A stretch of DNA of 14,833 nt from Candidatus Woesearchaeota archaeon (GCA_018303645.1 JAGVXR010000031.1:1-14833); one strand, 5' to 3'; positions 1-6,913 are shown, counted from the first letter of the stretch. Program-made: numbers and translations. The notes: generated by a model from the letters alone, not told the origin.

Positions 1-98
1 CTGAGAGAAAAACAAGAAGCAGAATTCTTTTTCTGTTTTTAAATCAGAGAAAAATAATTTTTATACAAAAAAACCACTTTTTTCAAAACTCTCTATAA

Positions 99-106
99 TT
101 TATATA
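99..106 (+). promoter_or_regulatory. TATA box of the 129-713 gene
   Basis: TTTATATA is centred 26.5 nt before the A of the ATG at 129. The same spacing recurs before other genes in this window and predicts transcription starting at the start codon (leaderless mRNA). Confidence 0.65.
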
Positions 107-128
107 AAAACTTAAAAAGGTGGTTCGA

Positions 129-713
129 ATGGGAAATATGGTAAGATTGGGTAAGAATTTAATGGTTAGTAGATATGCTTTGATGGAAGTTAGACTTACT
201 GGAAAAGATTATGATTCTGGAGGGTCAAATGTTTCATATGGTAGAGTCCCAAGTAATAGTCTAAAACCAAATATTCTTCATCCTTTATCAAGAGAAGAAT
301 CTGAAGACTTGTATATACAAACAGCTTTTAAAAGGGAAGGCTTAAAATTGTCTAGTTTGGATGGTCTTGGTACACCTGCGGTAGGGGAGGATGGAAAAGT
401 ATATTTTTTGATTGGCAGTTTAGTGGATAAATTATCCGAGAGAGGGATAGAACCACAAGATTTTCATCTTTATGAAAGAATTGCTGAACTTTATAGCCAT
501 ACTTCAAGAAATAAAGCTGTAACTTTCCTTGCAGAAGAAGAAAATAGAATTCCATTGAAATTAGACTTGCCTGATGGTAAAAGGACAATAAGATTATCAA
601 AGAGTGATGGAATAAAACATTTGTTTATGGCAAACTATAGAGATGATCCGGAGGAATCTAGCCATAGACATGAACACCTCATCAGCCAATTAGAGAAGGA
701 ACTTGAAAATTAA
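129..713 (+). CDS. Hypothetical protein, 194 aa, soluble
   Basis: I do not recognise this protein. It has no signal peptide or membrane segment. It is charged and probably mostly helical in the C-terminal half, ending in a Glu/His/Lys-rich tail (HRHEHLISQLEKELEN). The frame is open from a GTG at 120, but I chose ATG 129. The TATA box at 99-106 is placed so that transcription should start at 129, and GGTGG at 119-123 would be a Shine-Dalgarno only if the transcript began earlier. Its codons are AT-rich (AGA, TTA, GAT, AAA), like the PIN gene at 12649 and unlike the GC-richer surface-protein genes. It converges on cysS with 6 bp between the stop codons. Confidence 0.85.
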   Translation: MGNMVRLGKNLMVSRYALMEVRLTGKDYDSGGSNVSYGRVPSNSLKPNILHPLSREESEDLYIQTAFKREGLKLSSLDGLGTPAVGEDGKVYFLIGSLVDKLSERGIEPQDFHLYERIAELYSHTSRNKAVTFLAEEENRIPLKLDLPDGKRTIRLSKSDGIKHLFMANYRDDPEESSHRHEHLISQLEKELEN

Positions 714-719
714 TTCTTT

Positions 720-2095
720 CTAACTTTTTTTCCACCTAACTCCATCTTTTGTGTCCTCCAAAATTATCCCTTTTTCCCGTAATTGCTGCCTTATTTCGTC
801 AGCTTTATCATAATCCTTCTCCTTTCTTGATTTCTCCCTTTCAGCAATCAGTTTTTTCAATTCAGGATTTAATTTTTCTTCTTTTTCTTCGAGAACCGCA
901 AGAACATTGTCAAAATCTTCCATTAGGCTTATTATTTTTTTAGCGTCATTCCTGCCGATTTTAATTTCCATCATTAGTGTGTTTATTTCTTTCACAAATT
1001 CAAAAACATGGCTTAATGCAATGCTTATGTTCAAGTCGTCATCCATTGCTTCTTCAAATTGATTTTTTGTTTTTAGAATTAATTTTTCAATTTTATTGTT
1101 TTTAGCTTCATTCTTGATTTCTTTCAATTTAATCATAAAATCGTTTAATCTCTGCACTGCGTTTTCCGCAGCTTTAATGGACTCTTCAGTAAAATTTAAT
1201 TGCTGCCTGTAATGAACCGATAATAAAAGATACCTTATTGCCTTTGGATTGTATCCTTTCTGCAATAAATCCCTCAAAGTGTAAAAATTTCCCAAAGACT
1301 TGGACATCTTGTGCCCGTCAACAAGCAAATGCTCGTTGTGGAACCAGTAATTTACGAATTTTTTTCCTGTGAAAGCCTCGCTTTGGGCAATCTCATTTTC
1401 ATGGTGAGGGAAAACCAAGTCAACACCGCCCGCATGTATGTCAAAATGCTCTCCTAAATATTTCATGGACATTGCACTGCATTCAATATGCCATCCAGGG
1501 CGCCCTTTGCCTATTTCAGTTTCCCAGAAAATATTGTCGTCTTCCCCGTCATAGGATTTCCAAAGCGCAAAATCTTTTGCCTCTTCTTTCTCGTAAGAAT
1601 CCTGCTTAACTCTTGCGCCTTCTTTCAGCGACATTATTTTTGCATGCGACAATTTTCCATATTCCTTGAATTTTGAAATGTCATAATAAACGCTGCCCTC
1701 CTCGCTTTTATAGGCAGTTCCATTCTTTAATAATTTTTTAATTATTTTAATCATTCCATTTATGTGCTCAGTTGCTTTTGGAAAAATGTCTGCTTTGTCA
1801 ATGCTCAATGATTCAATGTCCTCAAAGAATGCATTTTCATATTTTTTTGTGTATAGTTTGCGCCTTTTATGGTTTTGTCATCTACGTCTGTTATGTTCAT
1901 CACATGCCTTACCTTGAAGCCTTTGTATTTCAGATAGCGCTTAAGAATATCACTGCAAATGTAAGCCCTGAAGTTGCCGATGTGGGCGTAATCATAAACC
2001 GTAGGCCCGCAGGAGTACAAATTAACAAATTTATCCTTAATCGGCTTAAATAATCCCTTCTTTCTTGTCAGGGTGTTGTACAGCTTTAATGGCAT
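720..2095 (-). CDS. cysS: Cysteinyl-tRNA synthetase, frame broken at an A7 tract
   Basis: Class I aminoacyl-tRNA synthetase that charges tRNA-Cys with cysteine. The 96-aa N-terminal frame (2095-1805) holds the zinc/substrate Cys motif SCGPTVYDYAHIGN, where HIGN is the HIGH signature. The second frame (720-1808, extending upstream without a Met) holds GWHIECSAM and FPHHENEIAQS, which supply the remaining zinc ligands, then the KMSKS loop (DGHKMSKSLGNF). It ends in the usual anticodon-binding helices and a short C-terminus (GIILEDTKDGVRWKKS). The frames join at A7 (T7 on + at 1842-1848): one extra A, or two fewer, restores reading through to KYENAFFEDIESL. Repaired length is about 458 aa, normal for the family. 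The segment between KTIKGAN and the FFED helix is also about 7-8 residues shorter than in E. coli CysS as I remember it, so one deletion of roughly 22 nt could explain both. Leaderless start at 2095. tRNA-Cys lies directly upstream. Confidence 0.95.
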
Positions 2096-2118
2096 TTTAA
2101 GAAGAAATAATTTTGTTT

Positions 2119-2126
2119 ATATTTAA
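2119..2126 (-). promoter_or_regulatory. TATA box of cysS
   Basis: TTAAATAT on the minus strand is centred 27.5 nt before the cysS ATG at 2095, so a leaderless cysS mRNA is expected. It lies in the 54 bp between tRNA-Cys and cysS, giving cysS its own promoter. Confidence 0.6.
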
Positions 2127-2133
2127 TGTTTTT

Positions 2134-2149
2134 GTTATTAAAATAAAAA
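2134..2149 (-). terminator. Oligo-T terminator of tRNA-Cys
   Basis: Minus-strand TTTTTTATTTTAAT follows directly after the discriminator base. Oligo-T tracts of this sort end archaeal transcription. No CCA is encoded. Confidence 0.55.
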
Positions 2150-2304
2150 AGCGAGGGATGGGACTCGAACCCATGATAAAGCGGGCTTGGCGCAATCATT
2201 TCATCGCTTGAAAAGCTCGTATGGCTGCTTTGCAGCCGCTCCCGCTTGAAAAGCTCGTATGGCTGCTTTGCAGCCGCTCCCCTTAGCCGCTTGGGCACCC
2301 TCGC
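2150..2304 (-). tRNA. tRNA-Cys(GCA) with intron
   Basis: The exons give a complete cloverleaf. The acceptor stem GCGAGGG/CCCTCGC lies at 2304-2298 and 2157-2151. The D-stem is CCC/GGG with G18G19 in the loop. The anticodon stem AGCGG (2278-2274) pairs fully with CCGCT (2184-2180), the variable loop is 5 nt (TTATC), and the T-arm is ATGGG-TTCGAGT-CCCAT. Loop residues C32 U33 G34 C35 A36 A37 give anticodon GCA. Position 73 (2150) is U, the widely conserved identity base of tRNA-Cys. With the usual archaeal insertion point after position 37, the intron is about 2186-2267 (82 nt). Anticodon-loop GCAA can pair with UUGC near the intron 3' end, as in a bulge-helix-bulge substrate, but I could not fit a canonical BHB exactly. 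The intron contains a second copy of exon nucleotides 25 to 37 because of a tandem duplication. cysS lies directly downstream. Confidence 0.9.
2205..2280 (-). repeat. Perfect 38-bp tandem duplication inside tRNA-Cys
   Basis: Positions 2205-2242 and 2243-2280 are identical, and the match runs one base further. The tRNA-proximal copy (2243-2280) includes the 5' half of the anticodon arm with the anticodon; the other copy lies wholly in the intron. Removing one copy leaves an ordinary intron of about 44 nt, so the duplication appears recent or is an assembly artefact. Confidence 0.95.
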
Positions 2305-2439
2305 TTAAAAGTGAAACTATCTGATGAGAACTAGCAACAATAATAGCATCTATAATAATCTTGCCTAATCATAAGGTGAATGTTATTCCAATGACTATTT
2401 AAATGTTTATTTTTCTTTGTTTTTGCGGCTTTTTCCATT

Positions 2440-2550
2440 TTACTTGTACTTCGATTCTTCATTTCGGTTGTTGAAGTCTACTGCAGACAAGCTCTGCAAA
2501 AACTCCTCGAAATCTTCCTTTTCCGCATTGCTTAGTTTAGTCTTTTGCAC
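2440..2550 (-). CDS. Small acidic protein, 36 aa
   Basis: This is a short ORF starting at GTG 2550, with an in-frame TTG at 2553 as an alternative start. A strong Shine-Dalgarno GGAGGTG (2566-2560) lies upstream. The product is charged and probably helical (NAEKEDFEEFLQSLSAVDF), without a signal or membrane segment. I do not recognise it. Most genes here look leaderless, so an ORF with a long structured leader and a real ribosome-binding site stands out. The start codon lies in an arm of the inverted repeat 2550-2560/2589-2599, so translation could be blocked by pairing with the upstream RNA element. It lies between the SLT-like operon and tRNA-Cys on the same strand. It could also be spurious; the ribosome-binding site is the main support. 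Confidence 0.45.
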   Translation of the reverse strand: MQKTKLSNAEKEDFEEFLQSLSAVDFNNRNEESKYK

Positions 2551-2599
2551 CAATTTTAACACCTCCAATCTTGTTTTAGAAAATTAAGGTTAAAATTGG
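2550..2599 (-). repeat. 11-bp perfect inverted repeat covering a start codon
   Basis: CCAATTTTAAC (2550-2560) and GTTAAAATTGG (2589-2599) are perfect complements with a 28-nt spacer. In minus-strand RNA this hairpin would hold the start codon of the 36-codon ORF in its stem and its GGAGG in the loop. It competes with P1 of the upstream RNA for the same nucleotides. Confidence 0.75.
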
Positions 2600-2697
2600 C
2601 AATCAGCACATCACTGCTGTAATATATGCAGTGTGGATGGCCCTATCTAGCTTTAGAATACTCACATCCATCCAATTTATGCTATTTGCCATTTTTA
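2591..2697 (-). ncRNA. Structured leader RNA or ncRNA, possible riboswitch
   Basis: Nested helices are visible. P1 joins 2591-2602 to 2686-2697 (11 of 12 positions pair, one A.A mismatch). Inside it, CACTGC/GCAGTG (2612-2617 with 2628-2633) abuts TGGATGG/CCATCCA (2634-2640 with 2668-2674), which encloses a further small hairpin at 2644-2660. CAGCA/TGCTG (2604-2608 with 2615-2619) is an alternative to the first inner stem. Minus-strand TATA boxes at 2718-2725 and 2742-2749 predict starts near 2695 and 2719. The strand choice rests on these promoters and on the downstream SD and ORF. A 29-codon ORF (ATG 2692) runs through it but is less convincing than the helices. I cannot match it to a known RNA family. 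Confidence 0.55.
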
Positions 2698-2717
2698 GAA
2701 TGCCTATGCTGAGCTTA

Positions 2718-2749
2718 TATTTAAATGTTGCGCTTTGAATTTATATAAA
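2718..2749 (-). promoter_or_regulatory. Two TATA boxes upstream of the structured RNA
   Basis: Minus-strand TTTAAATA (2725-2718) points to a start near 2695, the outer end of P1. Minus-strand TTTATATA (2749-2742) points to a start near 2719. Either would put P1 and the 36-codon ORF on one transcript. Confidence 0.5.
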
Positions 2750-2782
2750 TTATATAGTTCCTTAATTTTTATGCTAATTAAT

Positions 2783-4723
2783 TTATCTTAGAGCCCTTCT
2801 TACTTTATCTGGATATGCTCTAACAATATCTATTTTCCTTTTTAATTTCAAAGGACTCCACTTATTATTATTGCCATACTCCTTAGGTGACGCAGTTCTA
2901 AGATTTTCAACAGTCAGAAAATCTTTAAATTCAGCGGCAGTTGGTTTTGCACCATAAGTATCTTCATACATTGAAATTAAACTAGTTACTGTGGGATAGC
3001 CCATATTATAACCAATCCATGTCAATTCCAGTTTAGTATTTGCATCACATCCTGCGCATGCATTATAAATGTTATTCTTTACTATTCCGTAAAATAAAGC
3101 ACCAGCTCTTGTTTGCTCCTCAGGCGACATTTTTTTGTCTTTTATATCAGCCCATCTAAATTCGGTACCAAATTTTTGATTTACCTCATTTATAGCCGGG
3201 GGTCTAATTTTTGGTATTCCGCAGCTATCTGCATCACACTTCTCGTTGAGATTCTGACCGCTTTCAACTATAGTAACCGCTTTAAATTCTTGAGGTGCAA
3301 ATGGCAAGCTTGGGTACTTTTTTGCAACTTCCCCAACCCCGGATTTTATAGAATTTTCTATTCTTTGACTATAAGATTGTGGATTGTTGGAGACTTCAAC
3401 GGTATTCCCCGAAAAATCCGGATCAAAAGAAATCCGTGTCCCTATGGGCAGTTTTTCAAAATCAACTTCTGGTCCGCGTTTTGAGGTGCCGTCTGGAAAT
3501 GTATAAACTACATCATATTCTATTGCTTTTTTGTAGCCGCCGACAAGCTGGCTGGCAGTTTGGCCTTTTTGCACTATAATTTCATTTTGGCCTTTTGGAC
3601 TCACTATGGTTGCAGTTTGCTCATTGCTTATTTCAATATCTTCTTTAGGTTTGTCGGCTGAAAGAAATTGATTCACGCTAATAGTATCTTTTTTTTCACC
3701 CAGTCCGTAAACAAAGTTCCCATTATTAATTCCTCCCTTACCTTTTATCAAGTTATACAATGTTGGCTGGCTGTCTCTTGCAATGCTTAAAATATTCCCC
3801 CCTTGCGGAGTAACAACTTTAACGCCGTCTGTAACGCTAAACCCGTTGCCGTTAACCAGGATTGAATTATCTCCAAAGACGACTGAATTCTGACTGCTGC
3901 CGTATATTCCAGTTAAAATTTGGGATGATGAGGACTGGCTTAACCCTAAAATACTTTTAAGGGATTCCCTTTGATTATAGAGGTCCTGTACTTTGCCTGT
4001 CCATACCTTCTTGCTTTCTTTCAATGCGTCATTTAATTCCGTTTGAATTTTAAGCAGCTCAAGCCTTTGGCCCCCGTCAAAATTTACAAGAACATCTGTG
4101 CTTAATGCATTTATTTTGTAAGAATCAATAGATGCAATATCACCCTGCTTCACATAATAATTGCCATCTTTGAAGCTCAACTCCTCGACTTCCGCCATTT
4201 TGAGGTTTACATTAAGCCTTGCCTTGCTTATTGTAAATTTGTCGCCATCCTTGATCTGGGTTCCGCTGATTTCGCCGTTAGTCACCACAATCCTTCCATC
4301 ATCATTAATCTTTATTGCCCATCCTGCTTTGTTTGACAGGTCCAACTGGTCTTGTACGCCAAACGTCGACTTTAACAATCCTCCGACTAATGAAGCGCCT
4401 TTGTTGATATCTGCAATATCTACGCTGTAAACACTTTGTACTGCATTTCTTAATTCTGTAAAATCAAGCTGTTTTAAATTAGGAATCCTATCAAGATTGG
4501 GTTCAATTTGGGGAGATTTTAATTCTTCTTCGCGATTGTACTGAAGCACCTTGTCTATGTTCAATTCATAAGGCGGAATGTTGGAAATAATTGCATTTGG
4601 ATTTCCATAGTCAAAGTTGGCCCAATTATTGCAGGGCTTGTTGGAGGTGCCGCAGGGCTGGGAATTCACTATGCTTAATATTAAAGAAAATGCCAGCACC
4701 AATAAAATAATTCTTTTAATCAT
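2783..4723 (-). CDS. Secreted protein with C-terminal lysozyme/SLT-like domain, 646 aa
   Basis: An N-terminal signal peptide (basic MIKR, then a hydrophobic stretch to about residue 20, cut near NS-QPCG) indicates export. Residues about 30-460 are mostly short beta-rich repeats with Asn/Gly turns, which I do not recognise. The C-terminal 170 residues have the order of motifs of lysozyme-fold lytic transglycosylases. A Glu in the setting VESG (E487) is the expected catalytic acid. Then come SCGIPKIRPPAI where the family has GLMQ-like residues, a helix with RAGALFYG, and ELTWIGYNMG matching the (A)YNxG motif. Cys pairs around the domain could form disulfides. In bacteria this fold cleaves murein; archaea lack murein, so the substrate is unknown. 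The ATG overlaps the upstream stop by 4 nt, so it is translated as the third gene of an operon. The fold call rests on motifs only. Confidence 0.85.
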   Translation of the reverse strand: MIKRIILLVLAFSLILSIVNSQPCGTSNKPCNNWANFDYGNPNAIISNIPPYELNIDKVLQYNREEELKSPQIEPNLDRIPNLKQLDFTELRNAVQSVYSVDIADINKGASLVGGLLKSTFGVQDQLDLSNKAGWAIKINDDGRIVVTNGEISGTQIKDGDKFTISKARLNVNLKMAEVEELSFKDGNYYVKQGDIASIDSYKINALSTDVLVNFDGGQRLELLKIQTELNDALKESKKVWTGKVQDLYNQRESLKSILGLSQSSSSQILTGIYGSSQNSVVFGDNSILVNGNGFSVTDGVKVVTPQGGNILSIARDSQPTLYNLIKGKGGINNGNFVYGLGEKKDTISVNQFLSADKPKEDIEISNEQTATIVSPKGQNEIIVQKGQTASQLVGGYKKAIEYDVVYTFPDGTSKRGPEVDFEKLPIGTRISFDPDFSGNTVEVSNNPQSYSQRIENSIKSGVGEVAKKYPSLPFAPQEFKAVTIVESGQNLNEKCDADSCGIPKIRPPAINEVNQKFGTEFRWADIKDKKMSPEEQTRAGALFYGIVKNNIYNACAGCDANTKLELTWIGYNMGYPTVTSLISMYEDTYGAKPTAAEFKDFLTVENLRTASPKEYGNNNKWSPLKLKRKIDIVRAYPDKVRRALR

Positions 4724-5481
4724 TTTATTAAATACTTATTTGCAAATACCAATTGCATAGCCTCATAATCCTGTATTGTCGTATTCAAAGCCAATTTAAA
4801 CAAAATAGTGTCTTCATTGTAATTCTCCAGGCTTATGCTTACATTATTCTTTATCGCTATATCAGTTAAACAACTCAGGCAGATATTATTAGGATCCTCA
4901 ATTTGTAATCCAGTTATCTGCAATCCTGCATTATACAATCCAATGAACCTTACTGGGAGCTCTACTGCAAAATCTTCAAGGTTTGCCGTGGAATTGCCTT
5001 GTTTTACGGCAATCGGGTAGTTTAATCTGAAAACAGATTTATCCCCGCTAAGCAAGGCATCCGCATTTATCTCTCCGCCGCTTATTTCAAATCCGGGGAA
5101 AGCCATGAAATCATTTATGCATAATGAAATGCTATCCTCTATGTAATCAGAAACGCTTTCTTCTACAAACCCGATTGTCGGCGTCAAGTTGCCGCCCATA
5201 TGGTAATAATAGGGGACTCTCCGGTACAAGTAATCCGCGCCAAAATCAGGGTCATTGTAGTAGCCTCCTTTTGAGCCTGTGAAGTCCAAAGCTTCAAGCG
5301 ACTTCTCCTTAAGGCACGATTCAACAAAATTTTTTACAGGCGCCATGCCAAAATACATGGTTTTTGGCTCTGTTTTGGCCTTTTCCGACTCCAAATCATT
5401 GAGGTATGACAAGAACGAGAAAGTGATAAATACCAAAATGCCTGCAATTATAAAAAAACTTATCTGGCTCTTTTTCGTCAT
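4720..5481 (-). CDS. Pilin-like membrane-anchored protein, 253 aa
   Basis: The N-terminus MTKKSQISFFIIAGILVF has a short basic head, a Q and then a hydrophobic helix (residues 8-26). This resembles archaeal class III (type IV pilin-like) signal segments, although the +5 Glu is absent. The rest is predicted extracellular. Its first part (residues about 48-75, VKNFVESCLKEKSLEALDF then SKGGYY) matches the equivalent place in the 729-aa protein at 7089 (IRKYANDCAYSLGVEGLKI then GKQGGYI). A later block around ISLCINDF and AVELPVRF also has counterparts there (EECINHF, FFVRIPV). I therefore call the two paralogues, this one being the minimal form. It lies 33 bp after the preceding gene and overlaps the next by ATGA, consistent with one operon. 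Molecular function unknown. Confidence 0.88.
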   Translation of the reverse strand: MTKKSQISFFIIAGILVFITFSFLSYLNDLESEKAKTEPKTMYFGMAPVKNFVESCLKEKSLEALDFTGSKGGYYNDPDFGADYLYRRVPYYYHMGGNLTPTIGFVEESVSDYIEDSISLCINDFMAFPGFEISGGEINADALLSGDKSVFRLNYPIAVKQGNSTANLEDFAVELPVRFIGLYNAGLQITGLQIEDPNNICLSCLTDIAIKNNVSISLENYNEDTILFKLALNTTIQDYEAMQLVFANKYLIK

Positions 5482-5514
5482 GTTATTTTAAGGTTTAGGC
5501 CATTCTAATACTTC

Positions 5515-6726
5515 CTATTGCGTATTCTGCTGGTTCATCTCATTCAGCTGCCTTAATGACTCGCACGACTGCCTCAGATGGCTGTTCGTTATTTTGTCGC
5601 ATACTGAATAATCCTTGTTGTCAAGGACAAATGTCATGTAGCAGCTGTCTTTCCTGCTGTCTATGGACACTTCCTCGCAAAGCGAATCGTCGTTGATTGC
5701 CTTTGCGATATTCAAAAAGCACAAGTCCTTGGTTCTTGCATTTATTATTTGCGCGCAATAATTCTTGTTGCGCTGCACTTCGCCTATATTTGCTATGCAC
5801 TCATCTTTTTGCTCAGGCACTTCCAGTTGATTGCATTGCTGCAAAGCCTTGCTTGGATTGGCTTTTGCAAGCTCTTTTATCTCATCCAATGTTCCGCTTG
5901 AAAATGAGGGGTATTCGGCCTTTTTGCAGTCAGCGGCGCAGCTTTCCTCCTGCTCCTCGCAGATGCTGTTGCCGCAGCAGGGCTCAATCGGGTTGTTGAT
6001 GCATTCATTGCCTTCAATGGAATCGCTTGTGCACTGGTTGCTGTCATCGCATTCCAGAGCCTGCTCTTCGCACTGCCTGCACATTCCTCCGCAGTCAATT
6101 CCACCCTCATCTTGGTTGTTAATGCCGTCAAAGCATGTCTCTTTTTTTGAAGAGGCAATAATCCTGATTGGCAGTGTTGCAACAGCCTTTTTGTTGTCAT
6201 ATTCGACAATAACCCTCAATATGTAGTCGCCTGCCTTCGCGTCATCCGGCACAAGCATTTTGGTTTGGGTTGAGCCGAATGTCTCGATAGCCCTTGTTTC
6301 TGTTTTTTGAGTTATTGACCTGCTTGTTGCCTTGCTTATTATCTCCTGGGTTATTTCAACATCATACCTTTTCGAAGAGCCGAGGTTGGAAAGCTCCTTC
6401 AGGAATATGACTGGCTGCCCGGGCTCGGCAGTTGTTGTTATCGGCTCAAGGTTCAAGTCCAATAATTTTGCCGGCGCCCTTGAAGAGCCGTAATAATAGA
6501 TTGATGAAACCCCCAGCAGCGAGGCGAAAACAAAAATAATGACAAGCGCGGTTGTGTGCGACAGGTGTATCACATGCTTAACTGTGGGGTTAAAGCTTGC
6601 CTTTATTGCTTCATCGATTTCACTGCCTGCATACCCGTATTTCAGCAAAATATTCCTTATTGCAGAAATATCATATCCCTTCTGCACAAGGTTTCTGACA
6701 TAATCTATCAGGCTCTTTTTAACCAT
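5515..6726 (-). CDS. Single-pass Cys-rich surface protein, 403 aa
   Basis: Residues 1-45 form a small three-helix, UBA-like segment (LIDYVRNLVQKGYDISAIRN, then GYAGSEIDEAIK). This is probably cytoplasmic. A membrane helix follows at about 58-78, then a beta domain of about 100 residues. Two extracellular-type Cys motifs come next: CxDGxxNQDExxxDCGG followed by CRQC, and CCGNSICEEQEESC with ADC. The C-terminal 110 residues carry repeated helix pairs with evenly placed Cys (NYCAQI, DLCFLN, SLCEEV, DSCYMTF, SVCDKI, QSCESL), likely disulfide-linked. The frame is open from a TTG at 6732, but ATG 6726 is preferred because the TATA box at 6750-6757 puts the transcription start there and no SD is present. 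First gene of the minus-strand operon, divergent from the RHH operon. Confidence 0.88.
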   Translation of the reverse strand: MVKKSLIDYVRNLVQKGYDISAIRNILLKYGYAGSEIDEAIKASFNPTVKHVIHLSHTTALVIIFVFASLLGVSSIYYYGSSRAPAKLLDLNLEPITTTAEPGQPVIFLKELSNLGSSKRYDVEITQEIISKATSRSITQKTETRAIETFGSTQTKMLVPDDAKAGDYILRVIVEYDNKKAVATLPIRIIASSKKETCFDGINNQDEGGIDCGGMCRQCEEQALECDDSNQCTSDSIEGNECINNPIEPCCGNSICEEQEESCAADCKKAEYPSFSSGTLDEIKELAKANPSKALQQCNQLEVPEQKDECIANIGEVQRNKNYCAQIINARTKDLCFLNIAKAINDDSLCEEVSIDSRKDSCYMTFVLDNKDYSVCDKITNSHLRQSCESLRQLNEMNQQNTQ

Positions 6727-6749
6727 TTGCAATTTATGGGAATAGATTA

Positions 6750-6757
6750 TATTTAAA
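6750..6757 (-). promoter_or_regulatory. TATA box of the 6726-2783 operon
   Basis: Minus-strand TTTAAATA is centred 27.5 nt before ATG 6726. This predicts a leaderless operon transcript. Confidence 0.65.
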
Positions 6758-6784
6758 GATTGTTATTATGTCCATGACCAAGTT

Positions 6785-6833
6785 ATACTTTATAAATACT
6801 TTATAAATACTAAATTTATCCTTAATTAAGTAT
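6785..6833. promoter_or_regulatory. ATACT direct repeats at 11-nt spacing
   Basis: ATACTTTATAA occurs twice in tandem (6785-6795 and 6796-6806) and is followed by ATACTAAATTT at 6807. An AGTAT on the same strand follows at 6829-6833. ATACT thus recurs exactly every 11 nt, about one DNA turn, just upstream of the minus-strand TATA box. The same pentamer forms the palindrome beside the RHH gene, so these are candidate binding sites for that regulator. Confidence 0.5.
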
Positions 6834-6870
6834 AGATTATCTTATAAGTTTCCATTTAACTATAGAAATA

Positions 6871-6878
6871 TTTATATA
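6871..6878 (+). promoter_or_regulatory. TATA box of the RHH operon
   Basis: TTTATATA predicts a start near 6901, giving a 22-nt leader before ATG 6923. A weaker GTATAACT at 6894-6901 would give a leaderless start. Confidence 0.5.
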
Positions 6879-6913
6879 CTAATACTAAAGTTAGTATAAC
6901 TAAAGTATATACT
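6876..6913. promoter_or_regulatory. Palindromic operator cluster upstream of the RHH gene
   Basis: ATACTAA-AG-TTAGTAT (6882-6897) has perfect 7-bp inverted arms. AGTATATACT (6904-6913) is a perfect 10-bp palindrome. Half-sites ATACT or AGTAT begin at 6876, 6882, 6893, 6904 and 6909, with 11 nt between the 6882/6893 and 6893/6904 pairs. They cover the predicted start region, as expected for an autorepressed RHH gene. Confidence 0.55.

Noticed and set aside
1..42. Open frame from the window edge, ending in EAEFFFCF and a stop at 40-42, as a possible C-terminus of an upstream gene.
   Set aside because: Only 13 codons are visible, with no feature to support coding.
120..128. GTG at 120 as the start of the first gene.
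   Set aside because: The TATA box position predicts transcription from about 129, where an in-frame ATG sits, so GTG 120 would lie outside the mRNA.
1842..1848. Programmed frameshifting at the A7 tract of cysS.
   Set aside because: Possible in principle, but there is no stimulatory structure I can see and the adjacent loop is also short, so a deletion or assembly error is simpler.
2205..2280. Two 38-bp repeats as a CRISPR remnant.
   Set aside because: The copies are directly adjacent without a spacer and include tRNA exon sequence.
2086..2298. 70-aa minus-strand ORF overlapping the tRNA.
   Set aside because: It is read through the tRNA-Cys exons and the 38-bp repeats; the cloverleaf explains the sequence.
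2311..2345. CTGATGA as a box C of a C/D guide RNA near the tRNA.
   Set aside because: No matching box D (CTGA) or C'/D' pair at a suitable distance.
2603..2692. 29-codon minus-strand ORF (MANSINWMDVSILK...) within the structured RNA.
   Set aside because: The TATA-to-ATG spacing (about 29.5 nt) differs from the other genes, and the extensive complementary helices explain the sequence better. Not fully excluded.
5877..6209. 110-aa minus-strand ORF, Arg/Ala/Thr-rich.
   Set aside because: It is an out-of-frame shadow of the Cys-rich protein gene, whose frame has clear motifs.
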